A DNA stretch of 6,489 nt from Gammaproteobacteria bacterium. GTDB lineage: Bacteria; Pseudomonadota; Gammaproteobacteria; Pseudomonadales; Halieaceae. Location of the stretch: NCBI GenBank assembly GCA_018222695.1, contig JAAEZV010000093.1:1-6489 (forward strand), read 5' to 3'. Position numbers and translations under genes: made by a program. Positions 1 to 6,030 of this stretch are shown here, one piece after another (position 1 is the stretch's first letter; each line of letters opens with the position of its first letter). The notes below the pieces were generated by a model, which worked only from the letters and a program-made list of their open reading frames with translations, did not search any database and was not told where the DNA came from.

Positions 1-198
1 TCGGTGGAGCAGTCCTACACCGAAGTCGACGAACTGGCCTGGCTGGGCGCGGTTTATGACCAGGACACCGGCAATCTGCAGTTACAGCAGCAGGGACTCA
101 AAGCGACCCGTAAGGGCATCACGCTGGGGAATTATCAGGAGGCCCGGATCCGGCGCTTTCACCTCACGCTGGACGAATATTTGCAAGCACCGTCCTGA
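1..198 (+). CDS. Rieske aromatic ring-hydroxylating oxygenase alpha subunit, C-terminal fragment
   Basis: Only the last 65 codons are present; the gene starts before the window and ends at TGA 196-198. The visible part reads as the end of the RHO alpha-subunit catalytic domain: a DQDTGNL segment, then QQQGLKATR, LGNYQEARIRRFH and a closing LDEYL. Family proteins often end this way, with an Asp/Asn-rich turn followed by a 'YQE.RIR.FH' helix. The Rieske [2Fe-2S] site and the mononuclear-iron ligands would lie upstream and cannot be seen. The family uses electrons from a reductase to hydroxylate or demethylate its substrate. The substrate cannot be told from this tail, which does not look to me like the ending of glycine betaine demethylase GbcA. 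The in-frame GTG at 4 is internal, not a start. The next gene is on the same strand but 280 bases away, so co-transcription is uncertain. Confidence 0.75.
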   Translation, partial: SVEQSYTEVDELAWLGAVYDQDTGNLQLQQQGLKATRKGITLGNYQEARIRRFHLTLDEYLQAPS

Positions 199-478
199 GT
201 CAACGCGTCACTAATGCTTCTTAAGCGTCTGTTTAATATGGATTTGTTTTTATTGCCATAATTGGCCGAGATGCCCTGCGCCCACGAACGACGCTTCACA
301 ACTCCGATTCCCCCGCCCCATTGCTGCAGTCCCGATTCTGAGGCGGGGCCTTTCGCAACCGAACCGCGGCGCTACCCGCTGACCACAAGGGTGGGTTCTC
401 TGGCCGTTCCCCCGTAAACTGCGCGATCACACAATATCGACACATCACACCACTCTTCGGTGTTGGGAGCCCCACATC
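199..478. other. Intergenic spacer, no gene seen
   Basis: This 280-base gap lies between the oxygenase fragment and the LLM oxidoreductase. It has an AT-rich pocket at about 230-265, with a CATAAT hexamer at 257-262 that could be a -10 box, but no convincing -35 box at the right distance. Weak inverted arms GAACC/GGTTC (361-365, 394-398) enclose ACCC/GGGT (374-377, 389-392) and are not followed by a T-run, so this is not a good terminator. A Shine-Dalgarno-like GGGAG at 465-469 sits 9 bases before the ATG at 479. The only open frame of note is on the - strand (296-523); it runs into the LLM coding region and resembles no family I know. Confidence 0.6.
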
Positions 479-1516
479 ATGAAACTTGGTTTTCTTCTTG
501 GTTATTCTGGCAAGCACATCCACATGCCCATCGAGCTGATCCAGCAGGCGGAGTCGATGGGTTACGACTCGGTCTGGACTGCCGAAGCCTACGGTAACGA
601 TGCCGTCACGTCGGCCGCCTATGTGTTGGCGCAGACCAGCAAGATTCGGGTGGGCACCGCCATCATGCAGATGCCCGCGCGAACCCCGGCCATGTGCGCC
701 ATGACCGCCATGTCACTCGATCAGCTCTCGGGCGGCCGCTTTATTGTCGGGCTGGGTGCTTCAGGCCCGCAGGTCGTTGAAGGCTGGCACGGCGTGCCCT
801 ACGGCAAGCCCGTGACGCGCACCAAAGAGTACATTCAGATCATGCGCAAGATCTTCGAGCGCGAGGGTCCGGTAGAGTTCGACGGCCAGATATATCAGAT
901 GCCGAATCAATCTGAAGGTACCACTGGACTGGGCAAGCCCCTCAAGTCGATTCTCGCCGCGACCGATATTCCCATCTACACCGCCTCCATTACGCCCGCA
1001 GGGCTGCGCTGTGCCGGCGAGGTCGCCGACGGCGTGTTCCCCGTATGGATGGACCCGAACAAGTACGACGTACTGGGAGAATCCATCGAGCAGGGCTTTG
1101 AGAAAGCGGGCAACGGCAAAAGCCTCAAAGATTTCGACATCGCACCCTTTGTCACCGTGGCGATGAATGATGACCTCGACGCCGCCTACGATGCCCTACG
1201 TCCCTGGCTGGCGCTCTACATCGGCGGCATGGGCGCCAAGAACAAGAACTTCTATCACGAGTACGCAACGCGCCTCGGCTACGGCGACGCCGCGAACCAG
1301 ATTCAGGAGCTCTATCTGAGCGGCAAGAAGCCCGAAGCCGAAGCGCTGGTGCCCAACGAGTTGCTCGACGAAGTCTCACTCATTGGGCCACGCGAGCGCA
1401 TCATCGAGCGACTCGGTCCCTGGAAAGAGGCCGGCAAGCGCGGCGAAGTCGGCAGCATGCTCCTGGGCGTGCAGGACCCAGTGGTGCTCGAGCTCCTCGC
1501 CAACGAAATGCTCTAA
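479..1516 (+). CDS. LLM class F420-dependent oxidoreductase (luciferase-like fold)
   Basis: This 345-residue protein is full length for the single-domain luciferase-like monooxygenase (LLM) family, a TIM-barrel flavin or F420 enzyme. It opens with a beta-strand (MKLGFLLGYSG), then an AESMGYDSVWTAE motif (about 24-36), which is the typical 'A...G.dsvW..E' start of F420-type members. KIRVGTAIMQMPARTPAMCA (about 55-74) and LSGGRFIVGLGASGPQVVEGWHG (about 83-105) follow and match the cofactor-binding core of the Rv3520c-like subgroup. VADGVFPVW (about 182-190) is the late-barrel strand. The ATG at 479 is supported by GGGAG at 465-469. The GFA gene follows after 18 bases, so the two are probably one transcript. 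Family members use F420H2 or FMNH2 for hydride transfer; sequence alone does not settle the cofactor, and no F420 synthesis gene is visible. The substrate is unknown. The neighbouring oxygenase tail suggests a catabolic role, which is inference. Confidence 0.88.
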   Translation: MKLGFLLGYSGKHIHMPIELIQQAESMGYDSVWTAEAYGNDAVTSAAYVLAQTSKIRVGTAIMQMPARTPAMCAMTAMSLDQLSGGRFIVGLGASGPQVVEGWHGVPYGKPVTRTKEYIQIMRKIFEREGPVEFDGQIYQMPNQSEGTTGLGKPLKSILAATDIPIYTASITPAGLRCAGEVADGVFPVWMDPNKYDVLGESIEQGFEKAGNGKSLKDFDIAPFVTVAMNDDLDAAYDALRPWLALYIGGMGAKNKNFYHEYATRLGYGDAANQIQELYLSGKKPEAEALVPNELLDEVSLIGPRERIIERLGPWKEAGKRGEVGSMLLGVQDPVVLELLANEML

Positions 1517-1534
1517 GGCTTGAGCGCTTCGTCC

Positions 1535-1951
1535 ATGCAGATTAACGGTGCCTGTCTGTGCGGCGACATCACCTGGCAGGCCCGTATCGACCCCAATCTG
1601 GTCGGGGTTTGTCACTGCACAGATTGCCAGACCGTGGGCGGCACGGCGTTTCAATTTACGACCCGGGTCGCACGCGAAGACTTTGATCTCACGAGCGGTG
1701 AATTAACGGCTTACGCCAAAGTCGCCGAGAGCGGCAACCCACGGGCTATGAGCTTTTGTGGCCGGTGCGCCACCATGATCCACACCGGCAATACCGACGA
1801 CACGGGGCTACTCTCTCTTAGGCTTGGCGGTTGCGAGCAAAAGCACGACTTGACCCCGCAATTCCAGATCTGGTGTCAGTCATCCATGGATTGGGTGGAG
1901 GTTGAAGGCGGCGTCAAACTGCCGGATCAGGGCGGTATCAGCGCCCGCTAG
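1535..1951 (+). CDS. GFA family zinc protein (glutathione-dependent formaldehyde-activating enzyme-like)
   Basis: A 138-residue protein of the GFA/CENP-V fold. All seven cysteines typical of the family are present: C7 and C9 (GACLCG), C26, C28 and C31 (CHCTDC), and C75 and C78 (FCGRC). In the family these bind a structural zinc and a catalytic-type zinc. Usually a Gly follows the last cysteine; here it is Ala79. The founding member, Gfa of Paracoccus, was described as speeding adduct formation between formaldehyde and glutathione, but most homologues have no proven role, so the name should not be read as a function. I chose the ATG at 1535 because MQINGACLCG is a normal family N-terminus. An in-frame TTG at 1520 would add five residues and leave only 3 bases after the upstream stop. 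Neither start has a good ribosome-binding site, which suggests coupling to the LLM gene. The stop overlaps that of the convergent regulator by 4 bases. Confidence 0.85.
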   Translation: MQINGACLCGDITWQARIDPNLVGVCHCTDCQTVGGTAFQFTTRVAREDFDLTSGELTAYAKVAESGNPRAMSFCGRCATMIHTGNTDDTGLLSLRLGGCEQKHDLTPQFQIWCQSSMDWVEVEGGVKLPDQGGISAR

Positions 1952-3021
1952 TTCGCAATCTCTGCTCCCTCGGGGGGCAGTTCTGATTCGAAAATCTGAT
2001 ACACCTCGGGCACGCCTTGGGTGCGGTCGCCCTTGGGCGAGACCCCCATGTACTTGCGATAGCAGCGGCTGAAGTGAGTGGTTGATACAAACCCGCACAT
2101 CGAGGTGATCTCCACGATCGAGCGCGAGGTCTGCTTGAGTAAACGGCGAGCGCGATCGAGTCTCAGCTTTAAGTAGTAGCGCGATGGCGTGCTGTGCAGG
2201 TGCTTAAGGAAAAGACGCTCAAGCTGTCGACGCGACAGCTGCACGTAGTCGGCCAGGTCCTGCAGTGGCAGCGGCTCCTCAAGGTTGGCCTCCATCAACT
2301 GCAGTACTTCCTTGAGCTTGGGCTGTACCTCGACCTTACGTGACCACATCGGGATCACCTGCATCTCGGCGTCGCTTCGGTGTCGCTCACACACCAGCAT
2401 GTCGGCCACGCCGTCCACCAGTGACTGGGGATGTCGCTTGGCCAACATGGCGAGCATCATGTGGAGCGGCACAGTGCCGCCGGTGCAGGTCAAACGGTCG
2501 CGATCAATGGTGTAGAGATGCGAATTGAAGTCGATGCCGGGGAACTGCTCGGTCAACAGCGTCAAACAATCCCAGTGCGCACTGCACTCATAGCCATTGA
2601 GCAGGCCCGCGCTCGCCAACGCATAAGAACCGGTACACAGAGCACCCATCTGGGCCCCCCGCTGCGCTTGCTTACGTAACCAGCTGAGATCCACTTTGGT
2701 CACGCTCTGTTCGATATCGATGCCACCCACCACAATGACCAGATCGAGTTCAATCTCGTCTGTCAGGGTGTGATCAAGCTTGACGCGTACCCCGTCACTG
2801 GAAACCTGCTCCTCGTCTCCGGCACCAATCAGGCACCAGCGATAGAGCTCAACATCAGACAGTGAATTGGCAACGCGAAGTGGGTCGATAGCGCTGGACA
2901 GTGACACCAGCGTGAATTGGTCCATGAGCAGGAATCCCACCCGCTGCGTACCTTGCCGCTTAACGCTACCCACTGTATCCACGTCACCGTCCTGAAAGCG
3001 CTCTGCCCGCCTGCTGCGCAT
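1948..3021 (-). CDS. GlxA family transcriptional regulator (DJ-1/PfpI domain plus AraC helix-turn-helix)
   Basis: A 357-residue regulator, the usual length for this class. Residues about 27-210 form a DJ-1/PfpI (class I amidotransferase-like) sensor domain: RVGFLLMDQFTL, SAIDPLRVAN, LVIVVGG, and the nucleophile-elbow region GALCTGS (Cys129) followed by LASAGLLNG and HW. Residues about 246-333 are an AraC-type double helix-turn-helix: LQDLADYVQLSRRQLERLF, then IVEITSMCGFVSTTHFSRCYRKYMGVSP. GbdR, SouR and CdhR of Pseudomonas have this architecture and activate betaine, sarcosine and carnitine catabolism. A ligand of that type fits the FAD/folate gene next door, but the effector is inference. 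The ATG at 3021 lacks a clear ribosome-binding site; a GTG at 2982 has AGGA 7 bases upstream and would give 344 residues beginning just before the conserved RVGFLL. About 24 residues follow the DNA-binding domain. Repeated GCGWCA sites upstream suggest autoregulation. Confidence 0.9.
   Translation of the reverse strand: MRSRRAERFQDGDVDTVGSVKRQGTQRVGFLLMDQFTLVSLSSAIDPLRVANSLSDVELYRWCLIGAGDEEQVSSDGVRVKLDHTLTDEIELDLVIVVGGIDIEQSVTKVDLSWLRKQAQRGAQMGALCTGSYALASAGLLNGYECSAHWDCLTLLTEQFPGIDFNSHLYTIDRDRLTCTGGTVPLHMMLAMLAKRHPQSLVDGVADMLVCERHRSDAEMQVIPMWSRKVEVQPKLKEVLQLMEANLEEPLPLQDLADYVQLSRRQLERLFLKHLHSTPSRYYLKLRLDRARRLLKQTSRSIVEITSMCGFVSTTHFSRCYRKYMGVSPKGDRTQGVPEVYQIFESELPPEGAEIAN
2990..2993 (-). promoter_or_regulatory. 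Candidate ribosome-binding site for an alternative GTG start of the regulator
   Basis: On the - strand, AGGA (2993-2990) lies 7 bases before the in-frame GTG at 2982-2980. No comparable site precedes the ATG at 3021. A second in-frame GTG at 2973-2971 is less well placed. This makes 2982 a serious rival start for the GlxA-type regulator and would leave a longer untranslated leader. Confidence 0.45.
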
Positions 3022-3022
3022 A

Positions 3023-3150
3023 CCGCGTCACAGGCTCTGGATTCCGCCATTCTGGCCCAAGATTCCCGTGAAAGCGACATGGTTAGCCCAAATGCGACAC
3101 TTTTTGCACGGAGCTCACAGGATGGTGCTCATAGAAGACCCCGCGTCACA
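3023..3150 (-). repeat. CCGCGTCACA direct repeat flanking the regulator's putative operator
   Basis: The 10-mer CCGCGTCACA occurs exactly at 3023-3032 and again at 3141-3150, both in the same direction on the + strand (TGTGACGCGG as read toward the regulator). Each copy contains GCGTCA. Together with the two GCGACA cores between them, the four cores start at 3025, 3074, 3094 and 3143, giving spacings of 49, 20 and 49 bases. Such regular same-strand placement suggests extra binding sites for the AraC-type regulator, but this is seen only by eye. Confidence 0.4.
3070..3099 (-). promoter_or_regulatory. Putative GlxA/AraC-type operator: two direct half-sites 20 bases apart
   Basis: AAAGCGACA (3071-3079) and AATGCGACA (3091-3099) are direct repeats with eight of nine bases identical and start points exactly 20 bases apart, about two helical turns. 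Read toward the regulator they are TGTCGCATT and TGTCGCTTT. AraC-type proteins normally bind direct repeats at about this spacing on one DNA face. The pair lies 50-78 bases upstream of the regulator's ATG, so it is well placed for autoregulation. Similar half-sites occur upstream of the FAD/folate gene (5980-6010). Confidence 0.5.
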
Positions 3151-3180
3151 CTGAGCAGACCGCAAAAAGGGCCCGCTCAG

Positions 3181-3213
3181 GCGCCGGGGGGTATCACGAG
3201 GCGTCGCCGGCGC
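3181..3213. repeat. 7-bp inverted repeat between the terminator and the regulator promoter
   Basis: GCGCCGG (3181-3187) pairs perfectly with CCGGCGC (3207-3213) across a 19-base spacer. It lies just beyond the terminator on the - strand. It has no T-run and may be a chance GC-rich pairing or a weak secondary structure. No function is assigned. Confidence 0.25.
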
Positions 3214-3218
3214 GATAA

Positions 3219-3244
3219 AAAACGGGGGCCTTGGCCCCCGTTTT
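3219..3244 (-). terminator. Rho-independent terminator of the FAD/folate dehydrogenase gene
   Basis: AAAACGGGGGCC (3219-3230) and GGCCCCCGTTTT (3233-3244) form a perfect 12-bp stem with a 2-base gap; the hairpin loop would really include the closing bases. On the - strand the GC-rich stem is followed by a run of six T (3222-3217). The stem begins 4 bases after the TGA of the upstream gene (3251-3249). It should end the message before the GlxA-type regulator, which then needs its own promoter. No + strand gene reads into it from the left. Confidence 0.92.
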
Positions 3245-3248
3245 CGAT

Positions 3249-5819
3249 TCAGCTGCGAACCCGCTCGTTGCCCGGATCGAGCAAGGCCCGATAACCGACC
3301 GATACGATCTTCGCGGGGAAGAAGCATCCGAAGTACTCCATCAGCACCGAGTCGCCCTCTTTGGCGCGATCCGCGGGCAAGTAGCCCATGGCGATGTTCT
3401 GACCCAGCGACGGACCAAAGGCCACGCTGGTGGTGTAAGAGCGGCGCCCGTGGGAGTCGATGATGACTTCCTTGGACTCGGGGTCGAGTAACGGCCAGTG
3501 CCCTACCGGGTAGCGCACCACACCCTTATCGTCGGTGGTGTCCTCCAGCACAAAGGTGCAGAGGTACGCCGCCTGCTCGGGCAGCTCGCGCTGAGACACA
3601 TAAGCGTCTTTGCCGTGGAAGTCTGCCGCCTTCACCTTGGGTCGTGACAGACCCGCCTCGTAGAGGTTGTAGTCAATCTCGAGGTCGTCGTTCTGCAAAC
3701 GCAGGCTCTTCTCCAGGCGTCGGCTGTTGGCGTAGGTCTCGATGCCCACCGGCGTCACGCCCAGCTCAAACAAGGCATCCCACAGCGCAAGGCCGTCGCC
3801 GAAGGGGAAGTACAGCTCCCAACCCTGCTCGCCCACATACGAGATGCGGAACGCCCAGATCGTGGTGCCCTGCACGTTGATCTCTTTAGCGGTCGCATAC
3901 GGGAAGTTCTCGTGAGAAACGCTGTCGGGGTCGTCCATCAGCTTTTGCAGGGTAGCCCGCGCTTCAGGGCCCCACAGACCCAGCGTGGCGATCTGCTCGG
4001 TCTGGTCCACGAACTCCACCTGGGTGAGACCCATCTTGTCGACCATGCGCTTCATCCACACGTAGTCGCGGTGACCGGTATCGCCACCACAGATCACACG
4101 GAAGCTGTCCTCAGACAAGCGCACAATCGTCAGATCCGAGTGAATGCCTCCCGCACTGTCGAGGAAGTGGGTGTAAACACCCTTTCCAACCGGCGTGTCG
4201 GTACCGACCTTGGCCACCGAGCAAAACTCGAGCAGCGCCTCGGCGTCGGCACCCACCACATCAAAGATGGCGAAGTGTGAAAGGTTGATCATGCCCACCC
4301 CATCGCTCAGCGCGAGGTGCTCGGCGTTGGAGACTTCCCAGAAGTGCCGGTTGTCCCACTCGGCTTCACGGTTGGGCACCTGATCACGGTACTTGGCCAG
4401 CAGCGTGTCTTCGTTGGCCGCATACCCGTAGGCACGCTCCCAACCCGCCACTTCCATAAAGTACCCGCCAAGGGCGACTTCACGCTCGTAGAAGGGGCTC
4501 ACCCGGAGCTGACGCGACGTCGCGTAGGGCTCGCGTGGGTGCACCGCCGGGGTATAGATCTTCTGCGCAATCTCGTAGCTGCGGTTGCGGATGAACTCGT
4601 CGGTCAGCTGAATCGGGTAGTGACGCGCAGGGTCAATGCCATGCGGATCCATCTCGGTGCGACCGTTGGTCATCCAGTCGGCCAGCAGCTTGCCGGCACC
4701 AGGGCCGTCTTTCACCCAGACCGCCTCACACAGCCACAGATCTTTGACCTGCGGCGACTCACCAATGATCGAACCCCCGTCGGTGGTCACCGACAGCAGT
4801 CCATTGAATGAGCGGCGCTCTTCCCAGGGGAGCTCTGCCAATACCGGCGTGAGCTCTACAGAGCGCTCGTAAGCTTCCATTACCTGATCGAGTGTCAGAT
4901 CATTCATGGAGGGAGACATGCGGGCATCCTCGGGCTCCATAATGGCTGTTGCCTCAACCAGTCGCGGCTCAAAAGGCTCGTAATAGCCCCACTCGAGCAG
5001 ACCGCCCTCGGGCGTGGTCGGGTCGCCGGTGTCGCGCACGTAGGCCGAGTTACCCTGGTCACGGAACAGCGGGTAGACGATGTCCTTGCCCGTGCCTTCC
5101 AGTGCATCCCAAGGTCCAAAGAACAGCAGCGGGTGCTCTACCGGCATGAGTGGCAATTTGACGTTGGCTGTCTCGGAGACCAGTGAGCCCCAGATGCCAA
5201 CACAGAGCACCACGTGGTCGGCCATGATGGTGCCCTTTGCGGTTTTCACACCGACGGCGCGGCCATCTTCAACAATGATTTCTTCGGCGGGGGTGTAGGG
5301 GAATGCTTGCAGCTTGCCCGCCGCCACGGCCTCGTCGACCAAGTCGCCGGCCACTTTCTGTGAGCGCGGCGTCACCAGACCCGCATCCGGGTCCCACATC
5401 GCACACTCGATGGTGTCTTCTTCGAGGAGCGGGAAGCGCTCTTTGGCCTCAGCAGCCGTGATCATGCGCGCGTTGGTGCCAAAGGCTTTACCCGAGCCCA
5501 CTTTGCGCAGCAGCTCCTGCACCTGAGCGTCGTCGCCCTTGCGCGCGACTTCCATGCCGCCAATTTCAATGAAGTTACCGCGGGATTTGTAGAACTCGCG
5601 GCTGTAGGTACTGGTGAACACGTTCAGCTTGTCGTGGCTGGTCATGTAGCAGAAGTCAGAGGCGTGCGAGGTCGAGCCGATGTCGGTGGGGATAGCCGAC
5701 TTCTCGAGGCCGACGATGTCATCCCAGCCGTTTTGCACCAGATGATGTGCCACCGAGGCACCCACGATGCCGCCCTGACCAATAATCACCACACGCGCTT
5801 TTTCGGGTAACGCTGCCAT
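3249..5819 (-). CDS. FAD-dependent, folate-binding demethylating dehydrogenase (dimethylglycine/sarcosine dehydrogenase type)
   Basis: An 856-residue fusion, the usual size of DMGDH/SARDH enzymes. Residues 1 to about 385 are a DAO-type FAD domain: glycine-rich loop GQGGIVG (14-20), GSTSHA with His52 at the place where dimethylglycine and sarcosine dehydrogenases bind FAD covalently, VVLCVGIWG (203-211), and the C-terminal FAD segment near VKDGPGAG (369-376). A linker domain (about 388-445) leads to GYFMEVAGWERAYGY (452-466), typical of the junction. From about 480 to the end is a GcvT/aminomethyltransferase-like domain that binds tetrahydrofolate: GMINLSHFAIFDVVG, GGIHSDLTIVRL (Asp561), RISYVGEQGWELYFP, RLEKSLRL, EAGLSRPKV. 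Such enzymes oxidise an N-methyl amine and move the methyl carbon to tetrahydrofolate as methylene-THF. The substrate could be dimethylglycine, sarcosine or another methylated amine. ATG 5819 is the start, since AGGAG lies just before it; a GTG at 5834 would place that site inside the gene. Fds genes lie upstream and a GlxA-type regulator downstream. Confidence 0.9.
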   Translation of the reverse strand: MAALPEKARVVIIGQGGIVGASVAHHLVQNGWDDIVGLEKSAIPTDIGSTSHASDFCYMTSHDKLNVFTSTYSREFYKSRGNFIEIGGMEVARKGDDAQVQELLRKVGSGKAFGTNARMITAAEAKERFPLLEEDTIECAMWDPDAGLVTPRSQKVAGDLVDEAVAAGKLQAFPYTPAEEIIVEDGRAVGVKTAKGTIMADHVVLCVGIWGSLVSETANVKLPLMPVEHPLLFFGPWDALEGTGKDIVYPLFRDQGNSAYVRDTGDPTTPEGGLLEWGYYEPFEPRLVEATAIMEPEDARMSPSMNDLTLDQVMEAYERSVELTPVLAELPWEERRSFNGLLSVTTDGGSIIGESPQVKDLWLCEAVWVKDGPGAGKLLADWMTNGRTEMDPHGIDPARHYPIQLTDEFIRNRSYEIAQKIYTPAVHPREPYATSRQLRVSPFYEREVALGGYFMEVAGWERAYGYAANEDTLLAKYRDQVPNREAEWDNRHFWEVSNAEHLALSDGVGMINLSHFAIFDVVGADAEALLEFCSVAKVGTDTPVGKGVYTHFLDSAGGIHSDLTIVRLSEDSFRVICGGDTGHRDYVWMKRMVDKMGLTQVEFVDQTEQIATLGLWGPEARATLQKLMDDPDSVSHENFPYATAKEINVQGTTIWAFRISYVGEQGWELYFPFGDGLALWDALFELGVTPVGIETYANSRRLEKSLRLQNDDLEIDYNLYEAGLSRPKVKAADFHGKDAYVSQRELPEQAAYLCTFVLEDTTDDKGVVRYPVGHWPLLDPESKEVIIDSHGRRSYTTSVAFGPSLGQNIAMGYLPADRAKEGDSVLMEYFGCFFPAKIVSVGYRALLDPGNERVRS

Positions 5820-5825
5820 ACGAGT

Positions 5826-5830
5826 CTCCT
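5826..5830 (-). promoter_or_regulatory. Ribosome-binding site fixing the FAD/folate enzyme start
   Basis: On the - strand AGGAG (5830-5826) lies 6 bases before the ATG at 5819-5817. This near-ideal site favours that ATG over the in-frame GTG at 5834, which is only one base upstream of the site and would have the Shine-Dalgarno sequence translated as Gln-Glu. Confidence 0.85.
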
Positions 5831-5901
5831 GCACTCAGTACTGGTATTAGGTGCATTCTCTGGCCTGAAGGCGCTGGCAACACCCAATGTTATCGACGAT
5901 A

Positions 5902-5920
5902 TATGCCCGTTCAGGGCATA
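5902..5920. repeat. Perfect inverted repeat TATGCCC-N5-GGGCATA in the leader or promoter of the FAD/folate gene
   Basis: TATGCCC (5902-5908) and GGGCATA (5914-5920) are perfect complements across GTTCA. The 19-base element lies 83 bases upstream of the ATG at 5819. Its size and symmetry fit a dimer-binding operator, or a small RNA hairpin if transcription starts above it. There is no T-run, so it is not a terminator. It is unrelated to the AAAnnCGWCA half-sites farther upstream, so a second regulator is possible. Confidence 0.45.
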
Positions 5921-5956
5921 CCTGACAGGACGTTTTTATGCTGCGCATTTGGCGCT

Positions 5957-6010
5957 TTTCGCGTCAAAAACGCTGTTTCAAATCCGACACCCGGATGACC
6001 AAAAGCGTCA
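5957..6010 (-). promoter_or_regulatory. Putative operator upstream of the FAD/folate gene, AAAnnCGWCA half-sites
   Basis: AAATCCGACA (5980-5989) and AAAAGCGTCA (6001-6010) are same-strand half-sites 21 bases apart. They match AAATGCGACA and AAAGCGACA upstream of the GlxA-type regulator; the longest shared form, CAAATnCGACA, agrees in 10 of 11 positions between 5979-5989 and 3089-3099. A weaker GCGTCA core stands at 5961-5966. The cluster lies in the 211-base gap after fdsD, implying that the FAD/folate gene has its own regulated promoter rather than relying only on read-through. No clear -35/-10 pair is seen, as is common for activator-dependent promoters. Confidence 0.45.
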
Positions 6011-6030
6011 CCCTCACTGCCCGTCCCGGA

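Noticed and set aside
216..226. GCTT-CTT-AAGC hairpin followed by a T-rich stretch, possible terminator of the oxygenase gene
   Set aside because: The stem is only 4 bp and the T-run at 244-251 is too far away for a standard rho-independent terminator.
416..431. TCACA half-site resembling a CRP site
   Set aside because: The matching TGTGA half is absent at the required 6-base spacing.
1376..1654. 92-codon - strand open frame across the LLM/GFA junction
   Set aside because: Antisense to two well-supported genes, with no recognisable motif or ribosome-binding site seen.
2222..2240. 8-bp perfect inverted repeat AGCTGTCG-ACG-CGACAGCT
   Set aside because: It lies in the helix-turn-helix coding sequence (QLSRRQL) and is explained by the near-symmetric codons; an operator role is not supported.
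2829..3080. 83-codon - strand frame overlapping the start of the regulator
   Set aside because: It is in another frame from the conserved GlxA-type protein, and its ATG lies in the putative operator; the Cys/Trp-rich composition looks like an out-of-frame shadow.
2917..3294. 125-codon + strand frame across the regulator promoter and the terminator
   Set aside because: It runs through a strong terminator hairpin and has a low-complexity Arg-rich C-terminus with no family resemblance.
4317..4811. 164-codon open frame on the + strand inside the FAD/folate gene
   Set aside because: It is antisense to a clear 856-residue enzyme, resembles no family, and long antisense frames are expected in GC-rich coding DNA. 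The same applies to the other + strand frames between 3231 and 5526.
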